A stretch of DNA of 64,000 nt from Aphrocallistes beatrix. Its lineage: Eukaryota > Porifera > Hexactinellida > Sceptrulophora > Aphrocallistidae. The position numbers and the translations under genes are program-made. The notes below the pieces were generated by a model that was not told the DNA's origin, made no database searches, and saw only the letters and a program-made list of their open reading frames with translations. The stretch spans positions 6,758,523 through 6,822,522 of the forward strand of contig OY725489.1 in assembly GCA_963281255.1 (NCBI GenBank), in the 5' to 3' direction. This document shows positions 1 to 11,960 of this stretch, one piece after another (the first letter of the stretch is position 1; each line of letters begins with the position of its first letter).

Positions 1-56
1 TCATTTAAGTTGAAATCAAAACGTAAATTTTTAGAATCTGAAAGTATTATTCACAT

Positions 57-531
57 GCGCGCTTCGCTTGCTTGCTTGCGCGGCTAGAAGACACAAAGTG
101 TCCACCGGAGGCGCACTATTGGCGCCTGTGGTCACATTGATTAATTATAAAGGAGATAACATCCCTAAATACGCCTGTACTACTGTTATAATCGATATCG
201 CACGAAAAATTATCAATTTTTAAATTTAGATGAGTAATGATGACGTCATAGCAAAGTGATGAGTCATCATTTTTTGAAAATAGTTGCATCATATGTGAGG
301 TATGTTAGTATACAGATTCTATTAAAATATCAGCCTTCTATCTCCTATAATGGCTGAGTTATGCTCGAATAACTGTATTGCTTAACTTATAAAAATGTGA
401 CAATGACGTTATAATTCCATGATGAGTCGACATTTTCCTCTGAGCTCAGAACATAGTGGAGCCATAGCCAAAATACTCTCACATACCTGGAGATTTATAT
501 ATATATATTAATCGAGTTTTAATAGTAAGGA
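57..531 (-). mobile_element. Non-autonomous Helitron-like element (family H1)
   Basis: Read on the minus strand the copy starts TCCTTACTATTAAAACTCG after an A, which fits the TC...TACTATTAAA start of many Helitrons. It runs through a (TA)n tract and conserved TGACGTCA and TGAGTCA motifs, and ends in a GC-rich hairpin cluster with alternating GCTTGC words. No coding capacity is visible. The 3' end is diverged (GCGCGCTTCGCTTGC present, outer bases altered). The same unit recurs more than ten times in the window on both strands. The Helitron class is inferred from the terminal structure; a MITE of another class is the alternative. Confidence 0.65.
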
Positions 532-716
532 TATTTAAAGTTGTGATTTTAGGAATCATTTGAAAATATTCATGCATTCAAATAATTATAGCGAGGACTT
601 TTGCCATTGAATCGGAATTGCTTTATGCTTTCTTCATCAGATGGCAGATGTATTAACGATTTATTTCTGCCTTTTTCATTTAAACGCACGGGTTTGGTCA
701 AGAGAAGAACTTCAAG

Positions 717-950
717 TCAAGAGAAGAACCTCTTTACCATTTTTTCATATAGTGAAAAAGTTTCATGACCATAAAAACAACTGTTAAAATTCCAACCAGT
801 CATAACATCGAAGCAGCTGCTTTTTCCCCTTGATAGAATAACGCAACGGACTTCATGTGAAATAGAAGCTGCTTGGATATAAACTTCTGTGTCTTCTGTA
901 TCTATAACCACCTTATCGCTGTAACCTGATGACCTTAGAGCCGTGTACAT
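717..950 (-). pseudogene. Fragment of a repeat-borne protein with TGxDxxSxF-like motif
   Basis: A 77-codon open stretch reads TEDTEVYI near its start and MTGWNFNSCFYG near its end. I recall a widespread invertebrate family, usually annotated as uncharacterised and often repeat-linked, with RTEDTDV followed by a TGCDxxSxFxGxGK motif. Here the Cys and Asp of TGCD read Trp and Asn, so the motif is damaged. The fragment has no partner exons nearby and lies beside hAT debris. I do not know the function. The family match is from memory of the motif only. Confidence 0.4.
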
Positions 951-984
951 CGGTACAACTCACTGGTCTTGTAGATTGATTACG

Positions 985-1431
985 ATAAAATACGTCTTGT
1001 ATAACTAGTTGAAGCCCGTGAGCGTAACAAAACTGTTGAAATGGGTGCGATATTCGGCCTAGTGTTTTCCATCATAGTACTACCATCGGTTGTGATTGCA
1101 ACTATGTGTATCAATTTTAAAATGTATACCAAATTCACTCAGCTTCTCAGAGATCAAACTTGAACATATTTCCGCTGAAAAACTTCACCTTATTCTAAAT
1201 AAGCCAAGATTCCTGAAATAACCTTTGCCATAGATATTTATATTTACATATGTATCTTTTATTTTGCAAAGAGGTCCACTCGTCCAAGGTTAGACAAAAT
1301 TTTTCTCCAAATGATTTGTGATATACTAATTTCTGAAAACCTTTTAACGTAAATGTCTGCAGTATTGCATCACTAACTCGCTTATTACAATTGCAGATTT
1401 CGGGAAAGATCTTAAAATTTTTCTCTTTCAT
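985..1431 (-). pseudogene. hAT-type transposase fragment, frameshifted
   Basis: The first 78 codons contain CLTLDEWTSLQNKRYI, matching the hAT signature around the first catalytic Asp (TLDEWTS..NxRY). After frameshifts the strand continues as SEKLSEFGIHFKID and, in another frame at about 1100-990, AITTDGSTMMENT, which fits the second hAT block (AxTTDGAxxM). The C-terminal dimerisation domain is absent. hAT transposases cut and paste DNA with short inverted repeats and 8-bp target duplications. At least two frame changes and a stop make this a dead fragment. No terminal repeats were found around it. Confidence 0.65.
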
Positions 1432-1484
1432 ATTGAAGAATAAGATTGTAGACTATGATTGCGATAATTTCTCAATGATTTAAA

Positions 1485-2804
1485 GTTGGTATTTCCCATG
1501 GGACACTAGTTTTTTTTCTAAAAATGTGCCAAATTGCTTTTTATCATTTTTAGATCCTTATAGGGGTTCTAAACAATAATTCCGATTTTAATAACTCCAG
1601 CCCCAATATTTCCCCACTTTGAGCAACTTGTATAACCTGTTGTCACTCTAAAATCGACACATTTTAAATGCGAAATGTCTTACAGTTATAACTTCTTTTA
1701 ACAGTGTCGGTTCATGTTTTTAATGCTGAATTCATGCTCAGCACTAGATTTCCAGCAATTTAATATATATATTGACCATATTTGGAAACATTTCTGTTTG
1801 ACCTTGCCTAGCAACGGCCAGGACTTTTTTCACATTCCAGACCGTTGCTAGGAAAAGGCAACCAAAATATTCTCCAAATATGGTCAATATATATATCAAA
1901 TTGCTGAAAATTTAGTGCTGAGCACGAATTCAGTATCAAAATAACGACCTGGCAAATTCAAATGAAGCTATAGATATGAGAATTTGGCGAATACTATCGG
2001 ACATGGTCATTTTTGGATCCCCAGTCATAACTGACAACTTTTTCACACTTTTGGAGGTGTCATGATGTGAAAATATTTGATATTTCAAGTTGAGTACTAC
2101 TATATATTGTTGATTTAGGATGTTTGGATGTTATTTGATACAGGATACAGTAAAAACTAATGGAAATCAAGCCTTTCCGAAGAAAATTGCTTTGTAGCCT
2201 GTTTTTAGCACTTAAACCGTAGAATGCCCAGAGGGGACACAGTGTCCTCGATATCACGGATGTCTCCCAGTCATTTTCTATGGTACTGAAGTCATAAAAA
2301 TGGGATGCGATATAAATGCTGGGCATTCTACAGTTTAAAAAACAATTTGACAAAGGACGAATCTTTAGTTACAAAGTTCGTAGAGTAAGACCTCGACGGT
2401 TTTGGAAATATCTCGTCACGTAGAACAAAATGATTGAGACAGATTTTCGATATTCTACTTTAGAAAAACGTTAAAATATTTTAAAATCTGCTTCTAAATA
2501 TTGTAGCAACGAAATTGGAAAGAAAAAAATAATTAGGTTAAAATTGAAAATTCTATTCTTATTATTTTCTTTATTCAAACATTTCTTGCAAGAATAATTG
2601 AGTAAAAGATGCATAAGGCATTGAAGTTTCCTTGAATATCCTCTATAAATTAGGTGATTTTGGAAAAAAAAAAAAAAATTTCTTGCTTCTTGAGCTCCCG
2701 AATAGTGTATTTTTGCAGATAACTCATCGAGAACAGTTTCCACAAAAAAATTCAGGAGGAAATAATGAAAACTTTTGAGTTTGTTCTGGAAGCAAACCCC
2801 AACC
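1485..2804. mobile_element. TTAA-flanked element family E, copy 1 (diverged)
   Basis: The right end reads CCCCAACC followed by TTAA, and the left end is a decayed AAAGTTGGTATTTCCC. It is colinear with the better copies at 3879-5082 and 61950-63132. Near its middle-left it holds a long inverted repeat (about 1720-1950) around GCCTAGCAACGGCCAGG, shared with the other copies. No credible ORF is present; the two open stretches inside are AT-rich and not conserved between copies. TTAA duplication is typical of piggyBac and Kolobok elements; which one applies is not determinable here. Confidence 0.65.
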
Positions 2805-3089
2805 TTAAATCAACGTATATTTATTTAATTAGTATGTTGTCATGTTCTCACTTTGGGAATTCGTTATAAAATGATTGGCAAACTAAAGCTACTTGATTGA
2901 AGAAGACAATTTAGAGTTAGCTGAACCAAGGTGTAATTATCTGATCAATCAATTCAATTAATAATTGATCAAAATATACCTTAAAAATAGGATAAAAATA
3001 GGAAATATACCTTAAAAATAGGATTGTGTATCATGCGATAATATAACATACAAGTTACCTCATTGCTTTGTTAATATCAGAAAATGAGA

Positions 3090-3395
3090 TACATCCCGCG
3101 ATTAAAAAATATATTCCCGGGTGAAAATAGACCGGGACCCTCAGAGGAGCACATAGGGCGCCTAGGCTCACATTCATTGATTATATGGTAGCAATTTCTT
3201 ACTGTTATAATCGATATCACTCGAAAAATCACAATTTTGTCAATTTGGGGAAAATTTGATACGTGATTATGACGTCATAACAGATGATGATACATCATTT
3301 TTTCATGAGAATTGTATCATATTTTAGAAATATTGATATAACATTCTCTTAAAATCTCAGCCTTCCATTGCCCAAAATGGCTGAGTAAGATCCAT
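3090..3395 (-). mobile_element. Helitron-like H1 fragment
   Basis: It contains the family's GGCGCCT/GGCTCAC block, GTTATAATCGATATCACTC, TTATGACGTCATAAC and the block ending AATGGCTGAG. Both termini are missing. It is a 5'- and 3'-truncated copy. Confidence 0.6.
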
Positions 3396-3874
3396 TGCTA
3401 CCGATAAAAAAATATATACAGGGTGTTTCAGCGATTGTATATCGATCGAGGGCGACTTCAACGATCGAAGTAGAGATTCACTGAGTAAGGGAAGGTAGTA
3501 TCATTGCATTCTAATACACTAAGGCAATGGCGCAGACCTTTTTTCTGGACCATGGATTGGTTAAACGAGCTCAGTGAATCTATCATTAATTATCAATTTA
3601 ACATTTATTCGCTTTCTATTTGTCCACCACACTTACTAAAGTCATATCATTGAGTCCAAAAGGTTAAGTACTTAATAAATGAGCGTTTATAATCATAATA
3701 AGTTCAATTTTAATTGCAAACAAACAAATACATCCGAAATAGATTCATAGCACAGCACGGCAAGACTAACAATAGACACTAAGTAGGAATAATCATTATT
3801 GAAATGGTGAATTACTACATGAATTAAAATTAGTAAACTGAGGGATGTTATGAAGAGAAGATAATATTCTAAGC
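3396..3874. other. Unassigned AT-rich stretch
   Basis: At 3417-3436 there is ACAGGGTGTTTCAGCGATTG preceded by TA, which resembles a mariner-type terminal repeat, but I found no matching inverted end. The rest shows no ORF or repeat that I recognise. Confidence 0.4.
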
Positions 3875-3878
3875 TTAA

Positions 3879-5082
3879 GGTTGGTGTTCCCCATGCGAAA
3901 CTTGTTTTTCATTAAAAATCTGCCCAAATTGCTTTTTTATCATTTTTAGAACCTTATAGGGGTTCTAAATAATATTCCCGATTTTTATAACTCCAGCCCC
4001 AATATTTCGCCACTTTGAGCCAATTGTATCACCTGGTGTCGCTCTAAAAACGACACATTTTAAATGCGAAATGTCCCACAGCACTAACTTCTTTTAACAG
4101 TACCTTTTTAATGCTGAATTCATGCTCAGCACTAGATTTCCAGCAATTATGATATATATATTGACCATATTTGGAAACATTTTTTTTGACCGTGCCTAGC
4201 AACGGCCAGGAATTTTTTAACATTCCTGACCGTTGCTAGGAAAAGCACCCAAAATATTTCCAAATATGGTCAATATATATATCAAATTGCTGGAAATTTA
4301 GTGCTGAGTACGAATTCAGTATTAAAATAACGACCTGGCATAGTCAAATAAAGTTATAAGTATGGGATTTCGGCGGAAACTATCGAACATAGTCATTTTT
4401 GTGCCCCCAGTGATAACTGTCAACTTTTTCACACTTTTGAAGGTGTTATGATGTGAAAATATTTGATATGTCATATTTTGAAGTTGAGTACTACTATAAG
4501 TTGTTGATTTAGGATGTTTTGATGTTATTTATTATCAGAATACAGTAAAACTAATGGAAATCATTCCTTTCTGAAGAAAATTGCTTTGTAGCCTGTTTTA
4601 GCACTTAAAAAATCAATTTTACAAAGGAGGAATCTCTAGTTACAAAGGTCGTAAATTATAAACTCGACGGTTTTAGAAAGATCTCGTCACATAGAACAAA
4701 ATGATAGAGACAGATTTTTGATATTCTACATTAGAAAAAAGTTAAAATATTTTTCCTAACGAAAATCTGCCTATAAATTTCGTATAAACGAAATTTGAAA
4801 GAAAAAATTATTTGGATTAAAATTGAATATTATATTCCTATTTTTTTCTTTATTCAACCATTTTGTGCGAGAATAATTGTTAAAAAGAGGCATAAGGCAT
4901 TGAAGTATCCTTGAATGTTCTCTATAAATTATGTCATTTGGGGAAAAAAAAAATTTTCTCTTACTTCTTGGGCTTCAAAAAGTGTATTTTTGCAGTTAAC
5001 TCATCGAGAACAGTTTCCACAAAAAATTTTAGGAGAAAATAATGAAAACCTTTAAAGTTAGTTCTGGAAGGAAACACCAACC
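3879..5082. mobile_element. TTAA-flanked element family E, copy 2 (1204 bp)
   Basis: TTAA at 3875-3878 and 5083-5086 flanks inverted ends GGTTGGTGTTCC and GGAAACACCAACC. An internal imperfect hairpin (about 4108-4335) has arms containing TGCTGAATTC / CGAATTCAG and, at its tip, CCTAGCAACGGCCAGG / CCTGACCGTTGCTAGG. No coding capacity is seen, so it is a non-autonomous element that needs a transposase from elsewhere. Confidence 0.8.
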
Positions 5083-5329
5083 TTAAGGAAGATCAAAACG
5101 TTGTTATTTCGTTAGACATCACTTCTCTTTCTACATCCTTTATCCGGTCTTGTCACACCATTCCTAAGAAAGAGAAGAATAATTATATTTCACAACAACA
5201 CAATTCTCTCACACATATCAATATATTTGTCATCAACTATGATTAAAATTAATACTAGTAATTTAGTACGAGTTGAAATCGGGATAAAACTGTTTACGAA
5301 GAACTTCAGAGTTAGCAATTTGATGAAAG

Positions 5330-5870
5330 CATAGCCTACTGTATATAAGGCCTCACAGTAACTTGCGGATTTTGGACTAGGGATGCGGTGGAAGACCGTT
5401 GAACTAATACATGAACTGCCTTAAATCATTTACAAAGCACAATAGAGATTAGGAATGTATTACCAGCATATATAAATAAATATGGTGTCAAAGTACCCAT
5501 ATCCGTTGTTAAAATTTTGATTCGTCACCATATGGTTGCGCAATAGGTTATATTTGTGACAAATTTGGTGATTTTCAGAAGCCGTTTATCATTTATGGGC
5601 ATTTCTAAGTGTTTTTATTATAATTTTTTTCGCATAGAACTGAGATATGAATGAGTTAATACGAAAAATTTGGATTTTTTTCATGGAATGTTGGTGCATT
5701 CCAGTGTTGCTATGGAAACGTGTTTTGGTCAGTTGGAGTTGTATCTTGAAAACTGCAATAGCAACACATTCAAATGTAATTCCATTTGATAGCGAATATA
5801 CAACTTCCTATTAAATATTTTTAAGATATTTTTGATATTTGTCAATAAAAACAATACTAAAATTAAGTCA
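5330..5870 (+). repeat. Single arm of foldback element D
   Basis: It begins CATAGCCTACTGTATATAAG and is colinear with the left arm of the complete foldback element at 15471-16579. It includes CATATGGTTGCGCAATAGG and the block TTGCTATGGAAACGTGTTTTG. The second arm is missing. Confidence 0.75.
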
Positions 5871-5977
5871 CGAATGTATAATACACAATAGAGCCTAACT
5901 CGACAACATTATTCATTTGCTTGTAACTAGGAATTATAAAACAAAAAATTGTAAATAATTATCAGACAGACTGTATA

Positions 5978-6390
5978 TCCTTACTATTAAAACTCGATTA
6001 ATGTTTGTTTGTGTATATATGTATATATATATATATACTAGTATATCTGTAACGAATTGATTGAAGAAACTGTTAGGCCCAGAAAGCTGATTTTTGGCAT
6101 GCTGGAGTCTTTTGGTTATGGCTCCAGTACTTTCTAAGCTCAGAGCAAAAGGTCGACTGATCATGGAATTATGACGTCATTGTCACATTTTAAAAAGTTA
6201 AGCTATACAGTTACTATTCGAGCATAACTCAGCCATTATAGGAGATAGAAGGCTGAAATTTTAATAGAATATTAATATTAATATATCTCACATATGACCC
6301 AACTATTATAAAAAATGATGACTCATCACTCTTATGACGTCATCATTACGCATCAAAATGTTTAAAATTGACAAATTCAATTATGAATAA
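5978..6390 (+). mobile_element. Helitron-like H1 copy, 3'-truncated
   Basis: The 5' end TCCTTACTATTAAAACTCG follows an A at 5977. A long (TA)n tract, TTATGACGTCATTGTC, GATGACTCATCAC and a second TTATGACGTCATC follow in the family order. The GC-rich 3' hairpin end is absent. ORFs inside are not conserved between copies. Confidence 0.7.
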
Positions 6391-6543
6391 TTAGAATGTT
6401 TAGTTTTCGAATTTGAAATAATAAATAGAGTATTCCTTACAGTTTGAGTACATATCCCTTTATGAATAGACCCACTTTAATACTATTTATATGGCAGTTT
6501 CTGTGGTGGTCGAATACTTTTGTCCGGCTACTGTATATATATA

Positions 6544-6706
6544 CAGTCTGGGTCGCTTAAAGTCTGTTCATAATACAGAGACTTCATATTAAGCGAACCC
6601 GACCTAATACAAATCCTATGGAACCAGTTGAATTGGGACCAGAGACTTAGTTCATAATAAACAAATGTTCATATTAAGCGGTTTCATAATAAGGCGAACC
6701 TGACTG
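6544..6706. mobile_element. pogo/Tigger-like MITE (163 bp)
   Basis: Inverted ends CAGTCTGGGTCGCTTAA and AAGGCGAACCTGACTG are flanked by TA on both sides. Internal words repeat the terminal motif (ATATTAAGCG, TTAAGCGAAC). Size, TA duplication and the CAGT...CGCTTAA end fit pogo-type MITEs. No coding. Confidence 0.7.
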
Positions 6707-6746
6707 TATATATATATATATATATACATATATATATTTATATATA

Positions 6747-7215
6747 CACTAACCGGACAAAAGTATTCGTACACTATCTTATTATTGCCCATACAAATAG
6801 TACTAAATTGATCTTTCATGAAGGGAAAACTAGAAGAGCTATTAAGAGTCGGATTTAAGATTCGAAATCTCAGCATTCGAATCAGTAATAGTTGATGATT
6901 TCAAACAAATTGCTAAACCCAATGAGTAAATTATCAACCTGTGCCACAAGGGGTTGTACATCACCATTATGTATAGTGATAAAAAGGGACATATGTGGCA
7001 CAAGGTGGCAGTGATTGATAATTTGAAATAATTGGAATTAGTATTCGATTAGAAATATCCGACAATAACTAATTCAAATGCGAAGATTTCAAATTTGAAA
7101 CCCGATTAGTTGTATCACTTACCGTTTCGGAGTTTCAATCTTCATGAATAGACCCATTTTAGTATTAAATGCACGTGAGATAATGAAGTGTGCAAATACT
7201 TTTGTCCGGGTAGTG
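6747..7215. mobile_element. Tc1-type MITE family T (about 470 bp)
   Basis: Ends CACTAACCGGACAAAAGT and ACTTTTGTCCGGGTAGTG are inverted. The ORF at 6652-6876 is a chance reading frame. Related copies lie at 24644-24905, 42813-43230, 48035-48464, 38830-39020 and 60945-61080. The ends resemble those of the Tc1 element at 56519-57931, the likely type of mobilising transposase. Confidence 0.75.
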
Positions 7216-7405
7216 CATATATTTGTCGAGTTTTAAAAGTAAGGATTTATATATATATATTAGGGTGATCCGAATTTTTTTTTTCTCGAAATCGGTATTC
7301 TCTCACCCCTAGAAAGTTGTTACAATATATGTTGAATATATTCTATACAAAAAACCCTGTTAATTTGCACTGCTATAGGTCCAGAAATTTTATCAAAGGC
7401 CCTGC

Positions 7406-8940
7406 TTCTTCCAAAAACGAATCATAAATAGTCTACCATATTTTACACTTCATAGGACCAGAAGAAAGTTATAATGATAAAAATTGTAAATTTAATTGGT
7501 GTCCGAAAAAAAAGGGCCAAAATAAGGCTAAAAATGTATGTTTTTTTTGGGAAATCAGGAATAAAATCACAAAGTTAGAAGATATCGAAAAGATGGTAGT
7601 CCTACATTCATCATCAAATAATATGGAACAACTCTTGAAATTTTCAAACCTCTATCTCAAACCAATTTTGAGTTAAAATTCTGTAAAGACGGTCAATTTT
7701 GAAATATTAAAGTCCCGAGATATAGAGATTTAAAGTTTAGATGTCAAGAAGAATGTAGAATGAGTTATTAATAATGAAAAAAAGCATTTACAGACATTTA
7801 TTCTCATTTATACTGCTGATTTAGGTGTATTTGAACCGAATATTTTTAAAAAATAGAGTACCCTGAAAATCCCCAAATTTCCTTGAGGCCCCTAACCCCG
7901 AATGTTTTGGGATAATTGTGAATAATAATTCATATTCATAACACTACGAAGTATAATCTATCAGTTTAGAATGGTTAAGAGCTTCCAAATGTATATTAGG
8001 AAGTTAGAGCGAAAGTCTACGACTTTTCAGTTTCCAAGTTACGATTTTGAAAAATGCTACGTCATAAGATCACAAAAATCTAAAACTTAACATTCCATAG
8101 GGTGTAGTGCAATTGTTATCAAAGAATCATATATATACTCTCATAAAAAGAATATTAGGAAGTTGTGTTATATAATCTCCAAAGGTGCCAAAACAATGAG
8201 GATACCGCCCTTGAAAAACCTTGCCTGGCGTAAAAAAAGAGGAAAAATTTTTTATTGTTGATTTCATTGTATTACTGATCGGTCTAGCATCTGATTGCAC
8301 TATTTGCACGGTATTTATTTTGATTTTTGTGAGTTAACCCCTAAAGTTTAGCGTTAATAAAAATTGAAAAATTATTGGAGGTTTTTAACTCATTTACCAA
8401 TTAGTTTTTGACTTATTTGATATTTTTTAATGATATGGACCTTAACATTGTTTTTGCACCTTTGGAGATTATATAACAAAAAGATTTAAAAGCATGGGCA
8501 AATAAAATCCAAACAAAATAGCTCTATAAGGGAGTTCATTTATATAATGCTCGGGAAATCGCAAGTTTGATCTCAGATATTTAGCGATCACTGGGTCAGA
8601 AATAAAATTCTGATCGTTTTAAAAAATAATTTGTTCGGATCCGACCATTTGTTTTTAAGATATCGCTCATTATAGGTAAAGTTCGGGCATAATATCCCGC
8701 TAAGCTCCCGAAAGAGGCCGATGTCATATCTTAAAAAACTATTGTTGATATATAATATATTATATCCTAAATAAAAGGATATATGCGAAAATATATAGGT
8801 TCCTCGAACATTCCTTTGTCAAAAAAAATAATTTCGACTTATGATTGATTTAATTGGAATACAAATTCTATGGAGAAATTTTAATCTATTAGAAAATGGC
8901 GAATCTAATCATTAAATACGTGTCCAAATTTAGCCATTAT
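7406..8940. repeat. Rearranged TTAA-family B sequence inside element C
   Basis: 7420-8140 matches the right half of family B (AGGACCAGAAGAAAGTTA, TAGTGCAATTGTTATCAAAG). 8195-8940 matches the left half (GGATACCGCCCTTGAAAAAC, TTCGGGCATAATATCCC, AATGGCGAATCTAATCATT). The halves are in an order unlike the complete copies, so the copy is broken by deletion or inversion. No TTAA flank survives. Confidence 0.65.
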
Positions 8941-9115
8941 GCTAAATAATGAATTAACCCTCGCTTGCCACAGGAATGTGTTGCGTCATTTCTGGTTTAA
9001 GTCATTTTCAATCGGTAAGCCATTAAAATTTGGGGTATTTACTATAAATAGGAAATACCACAAGCCGTCCGAGGGTTTTAATCAATTTTGAAAATTTAAT
9101 ACTAATTATTCGGAA

Positions 9116-11285
9116 ATGTCATCCAAAACAGTGACACATTGTCTCAGTGAATTGTTCTTTGGCTTCCCAGCACCTCTTCCTCTAAGACAACTCCGTACAA
9201 TTCGTGTGATCAACTGCTATTATTTTTATAAACGTTCTTTACCCGTAATCATTAAACAGCATTCGGTAGCTTCATATGTTGCCGCTGATGTTAAATCAGT
9301 ATGGGATTCTGTTACTATTCCCACAATATGTCAAAGCAGTTTGATAAATAAAATAAGAGATATATTACTAAAGCTCAGAATCTTTTCAAAGTCAAAGTAG
9401 AAAACAGAAATACTGAAAGCTTTTTTGAAGATGTTCACAGCTTTGACCAGCTATTTGATGTTGCAACATGCAAATGTTATGAATTTAGTATAAATCGTTA
9501 AATTTGTCCTTGTCCTAGCAAAATCCCTCTTTGTGAGTTTTCATTTTATATTGATCAAAGAACGGAGTGATTACAGATCATTGGTGTTGTAGATATACTT
9601 CTAACTAACCGTCTGCAGAAACGTAATAAGCGAGAAATCATTCCAAGAGAAAATCTTACAACAAGATAATGAAGATTATTCAAAAAGATTGAATTGCGAT
9701 CTAGAAGGGGAAAGCGATCAGTTAGAAGTCGGTGGTATTGTCAATGATACTTATTTTACAGATAGCGACAATTCAGATTCTAGCTTTTCCTTTATACAGC
9801 CGGTTAATAATCAGCAAAATCGTTTACTTATCCAATACTATCAGAAACAGCTGACCGATTCCAAACTACTAACAGAGAAGTAGTAGCCATTGTTAATGCA
9901 GCGTTAAAAGATTTGGATCTACTCACACTGAATAATGCTTTAACTTATTCGAAAGTAGTAAGGGAGAGTAAACTATCGAGAGCCAACGTGAGACAACTAA
10001 ATGCCCTTCATAATAAAGGGATAGCATGTTTGATGTTTGATAGCCGTCGAGACAAAACTTTAGTATCAGATGATCTCATGAAGAGTGTTGAAATGGAAGA
10101 ACACTATGTAATAATGGAAGAACCAGGTTCCAAATACATTGACCACGTATCACCTATTTCAGGGAAAGCAAGAGATGTAGTAACAGAAATTCAGGCCATA
10201 GTATCAGAAACCGAATCAAATTAGACACTGGTTGGGATTGGTTGTGATGGATGCGTTACTAATACTGGGAAATATTCAGGGATCATTAGACGTTTAGAGC
10301 TTTCAATTGATCGTCCGCTTCAATGGATGATATGTATGCTTCATCTGAACGAGCTTCCGTTACGGCATATAATGAATTGTCTAGATGGTCCAACTAGCGG
10401 ACCCACTTCATTTTCAGGGAATATTGGAAAAGAGCTATTTGGTTACTTTAGATCGCTCCCGGTAGTAAATTATCACCCAATTCAAGGGAATATCATGGGA
10501 ATTCCACTTGATATAATCTCTCAGCTCAGTTCAGACCAGCTCTATTTATATCATATCGGTTTGGCAATTCAGAGAGGGAGAGAATATCTGGATTTATCGG
10601 GTATTGCAACTAAATCTCCAGGGAAAATTCACTATGCTCGATGGCTAACAACTGCCAACTGAATTATGCGATTGTATATTTCAGTGCAAACTCCAAACGA
10701 CACAATCATTAAGCTTGTAAGTTCGATTGTCAATTATTATGTTCCCAATTGGTTCTAAATAAAAACTCACCATTCCTTACTGATGGAGCGAGAAATTTTA
10801 CTTCATGATTTCCAACATAAATTCTTTGTTACCTGATTGCCAAGCCATTGTTAATTAAACCTGTTCTTCAAAAAAAATGCCTACTGGGCACATCTAGAAA
10901 ATATTTTATTATCGGCATTAACAGACTCAAATCCAATTTTCAGGATGAAAGCTGCTTCTATAATAATAGATGCAAGGCAAAGTACAACTTTTGAAGGGGG
11001 AATCAGGACATTTGAAACTCCAGTGTTAGATTTAATGTGGATAATTACATAGATATTATTAAATGGGATAATATCAGCAAAGTAACACCACCACCAATTC
11101 TAAATTTTTACTCTAATGAGCAATTACTATCTGCATCAGAGAATCCCCTTAATATTCCGCCGTACCCATGTCACACGCAAGCCGTCGAAAGAACTGTCAA
11201 AATTGTAACACACGCTGCAGAAACAATATATGGTCATGAGGAGAGGCACGGGTTAATCCTGAACACACTGAAGAACAGAGAGAAG
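9116..11285 (+). pseudogene. hAT-like transposase of element C, degenerate
   Basis: The pieces line up with a transposase-like family frequent in invertebrate genomes, usually uncharacterised. 9116-9400 has SVWDSVTIPTICQ; 9419-9640 has FDVATCKCYE and FSFYIDQRT. One frame from 9913 carries EEHYVIMEEPGSKYI, then after a TAG GIGCDGCVTNTGKYSG, QWMICMLHLNELPLRHIM and LDGPTSGPTSFSGNIGK. It then passes a TGA that probably was CGA Arg to reach MRLYISVQTPND. The last piece (11037-11285) has PCHTQAVERTVKIVTHAAE, a hAT-like C-terminal signature. The Cys-rich CKC...CPC region suggests a zinc-binding N-terminal part. At least two stops and three or more frameshifts make it dead. The exact superfamily name is uncertain. 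Confidence 0.7.
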
Positions 11286-11287
11286 TA

Positions 11288-11628
11288 CAGTGGAAGTCGC
11301 TTAATCGGGACAGCTCGGGAGTCAGCCTTTTGTCCCGATTAACCGACTGTCCCGATTAACCGACTTATGATAATAATCTACATCCGCGTACTGTGTCATT
11401 ACCCTGAATAAGATGAAATGCATACAAATGTATTCCTGCTACATACAAAAACGTATCCTACATAAATATAAAAGTTCTTCGCTTAATCGGGAATTATTGT
11501 CCCGATTAACCGATTTGTTGTCTCGATTAACCGATCAATTTATAATGTAAAAAATCCGTTCCCTTTCAACTTGTCCCGATTAAGCGGATTTCCCGATTAT
11601 CCGTCTCCCGATTAAGCGGCTTCCACTG
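11288..11628. mobile_element. pogo/Tigger-like MITE with internal motif array (341 bp)
   Basis: Perfectly paired ends CAGTGGAAGTCGCTTAATCG and CGATTAAGCGGCTTCCACTG (one mismatch) are flanked by TA at 11286-11287 and 11629-11630. The word TCCCGATTAACCGA or a close variant occurs about nine times in both orientations. It interrupts the end of the element C transposase right after LKNREKYSG, so it inserted after element C. Confidence 0.85.
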
Positions 11629-11814
11629 TACAAATCGTTTTTTTCAAAAAAAGAATATTTCAAATAATTTTTTTAATAGAATTATGTACTACTCAATGCG
11701 TAAGGTTTTATTAATTAAATGGAATATCATAACTAAATTATTTTGGTTATACTCCTATGAATTTAGTCAAAATGACCTGTTAGAGAGTCAATATGTGTAT
11801 AGTTTATCTCAAAA

Positions 11815-11960
11815 TAACGAGCGGAGCAAAAGTAGGGGTCACTTGGTATGGTAGAAACGTGTTTTGAGACTGAAATGTTTACACATTCCAAAGGTACAAT
11901 TGTGTTGCAAGGGAATTTTCCCGAATATTATCGAGTGACCCATCAAAACTCTTGGAAATT
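11815..11960. repeat. Short dispersed repeat L
   Basis: It starts GAGCGGAGCAAAAGTAGGGG and is followed by GTCACTTGGTAT. Similar stretches occur at 32440-32525 (GAGCGGAGTCGCAAGAGGGA then TCACTCGATA) and 40420-40485 (AGGGATCACTCGGT). The nature of the repeat is unknown. Confidence 0.45.
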
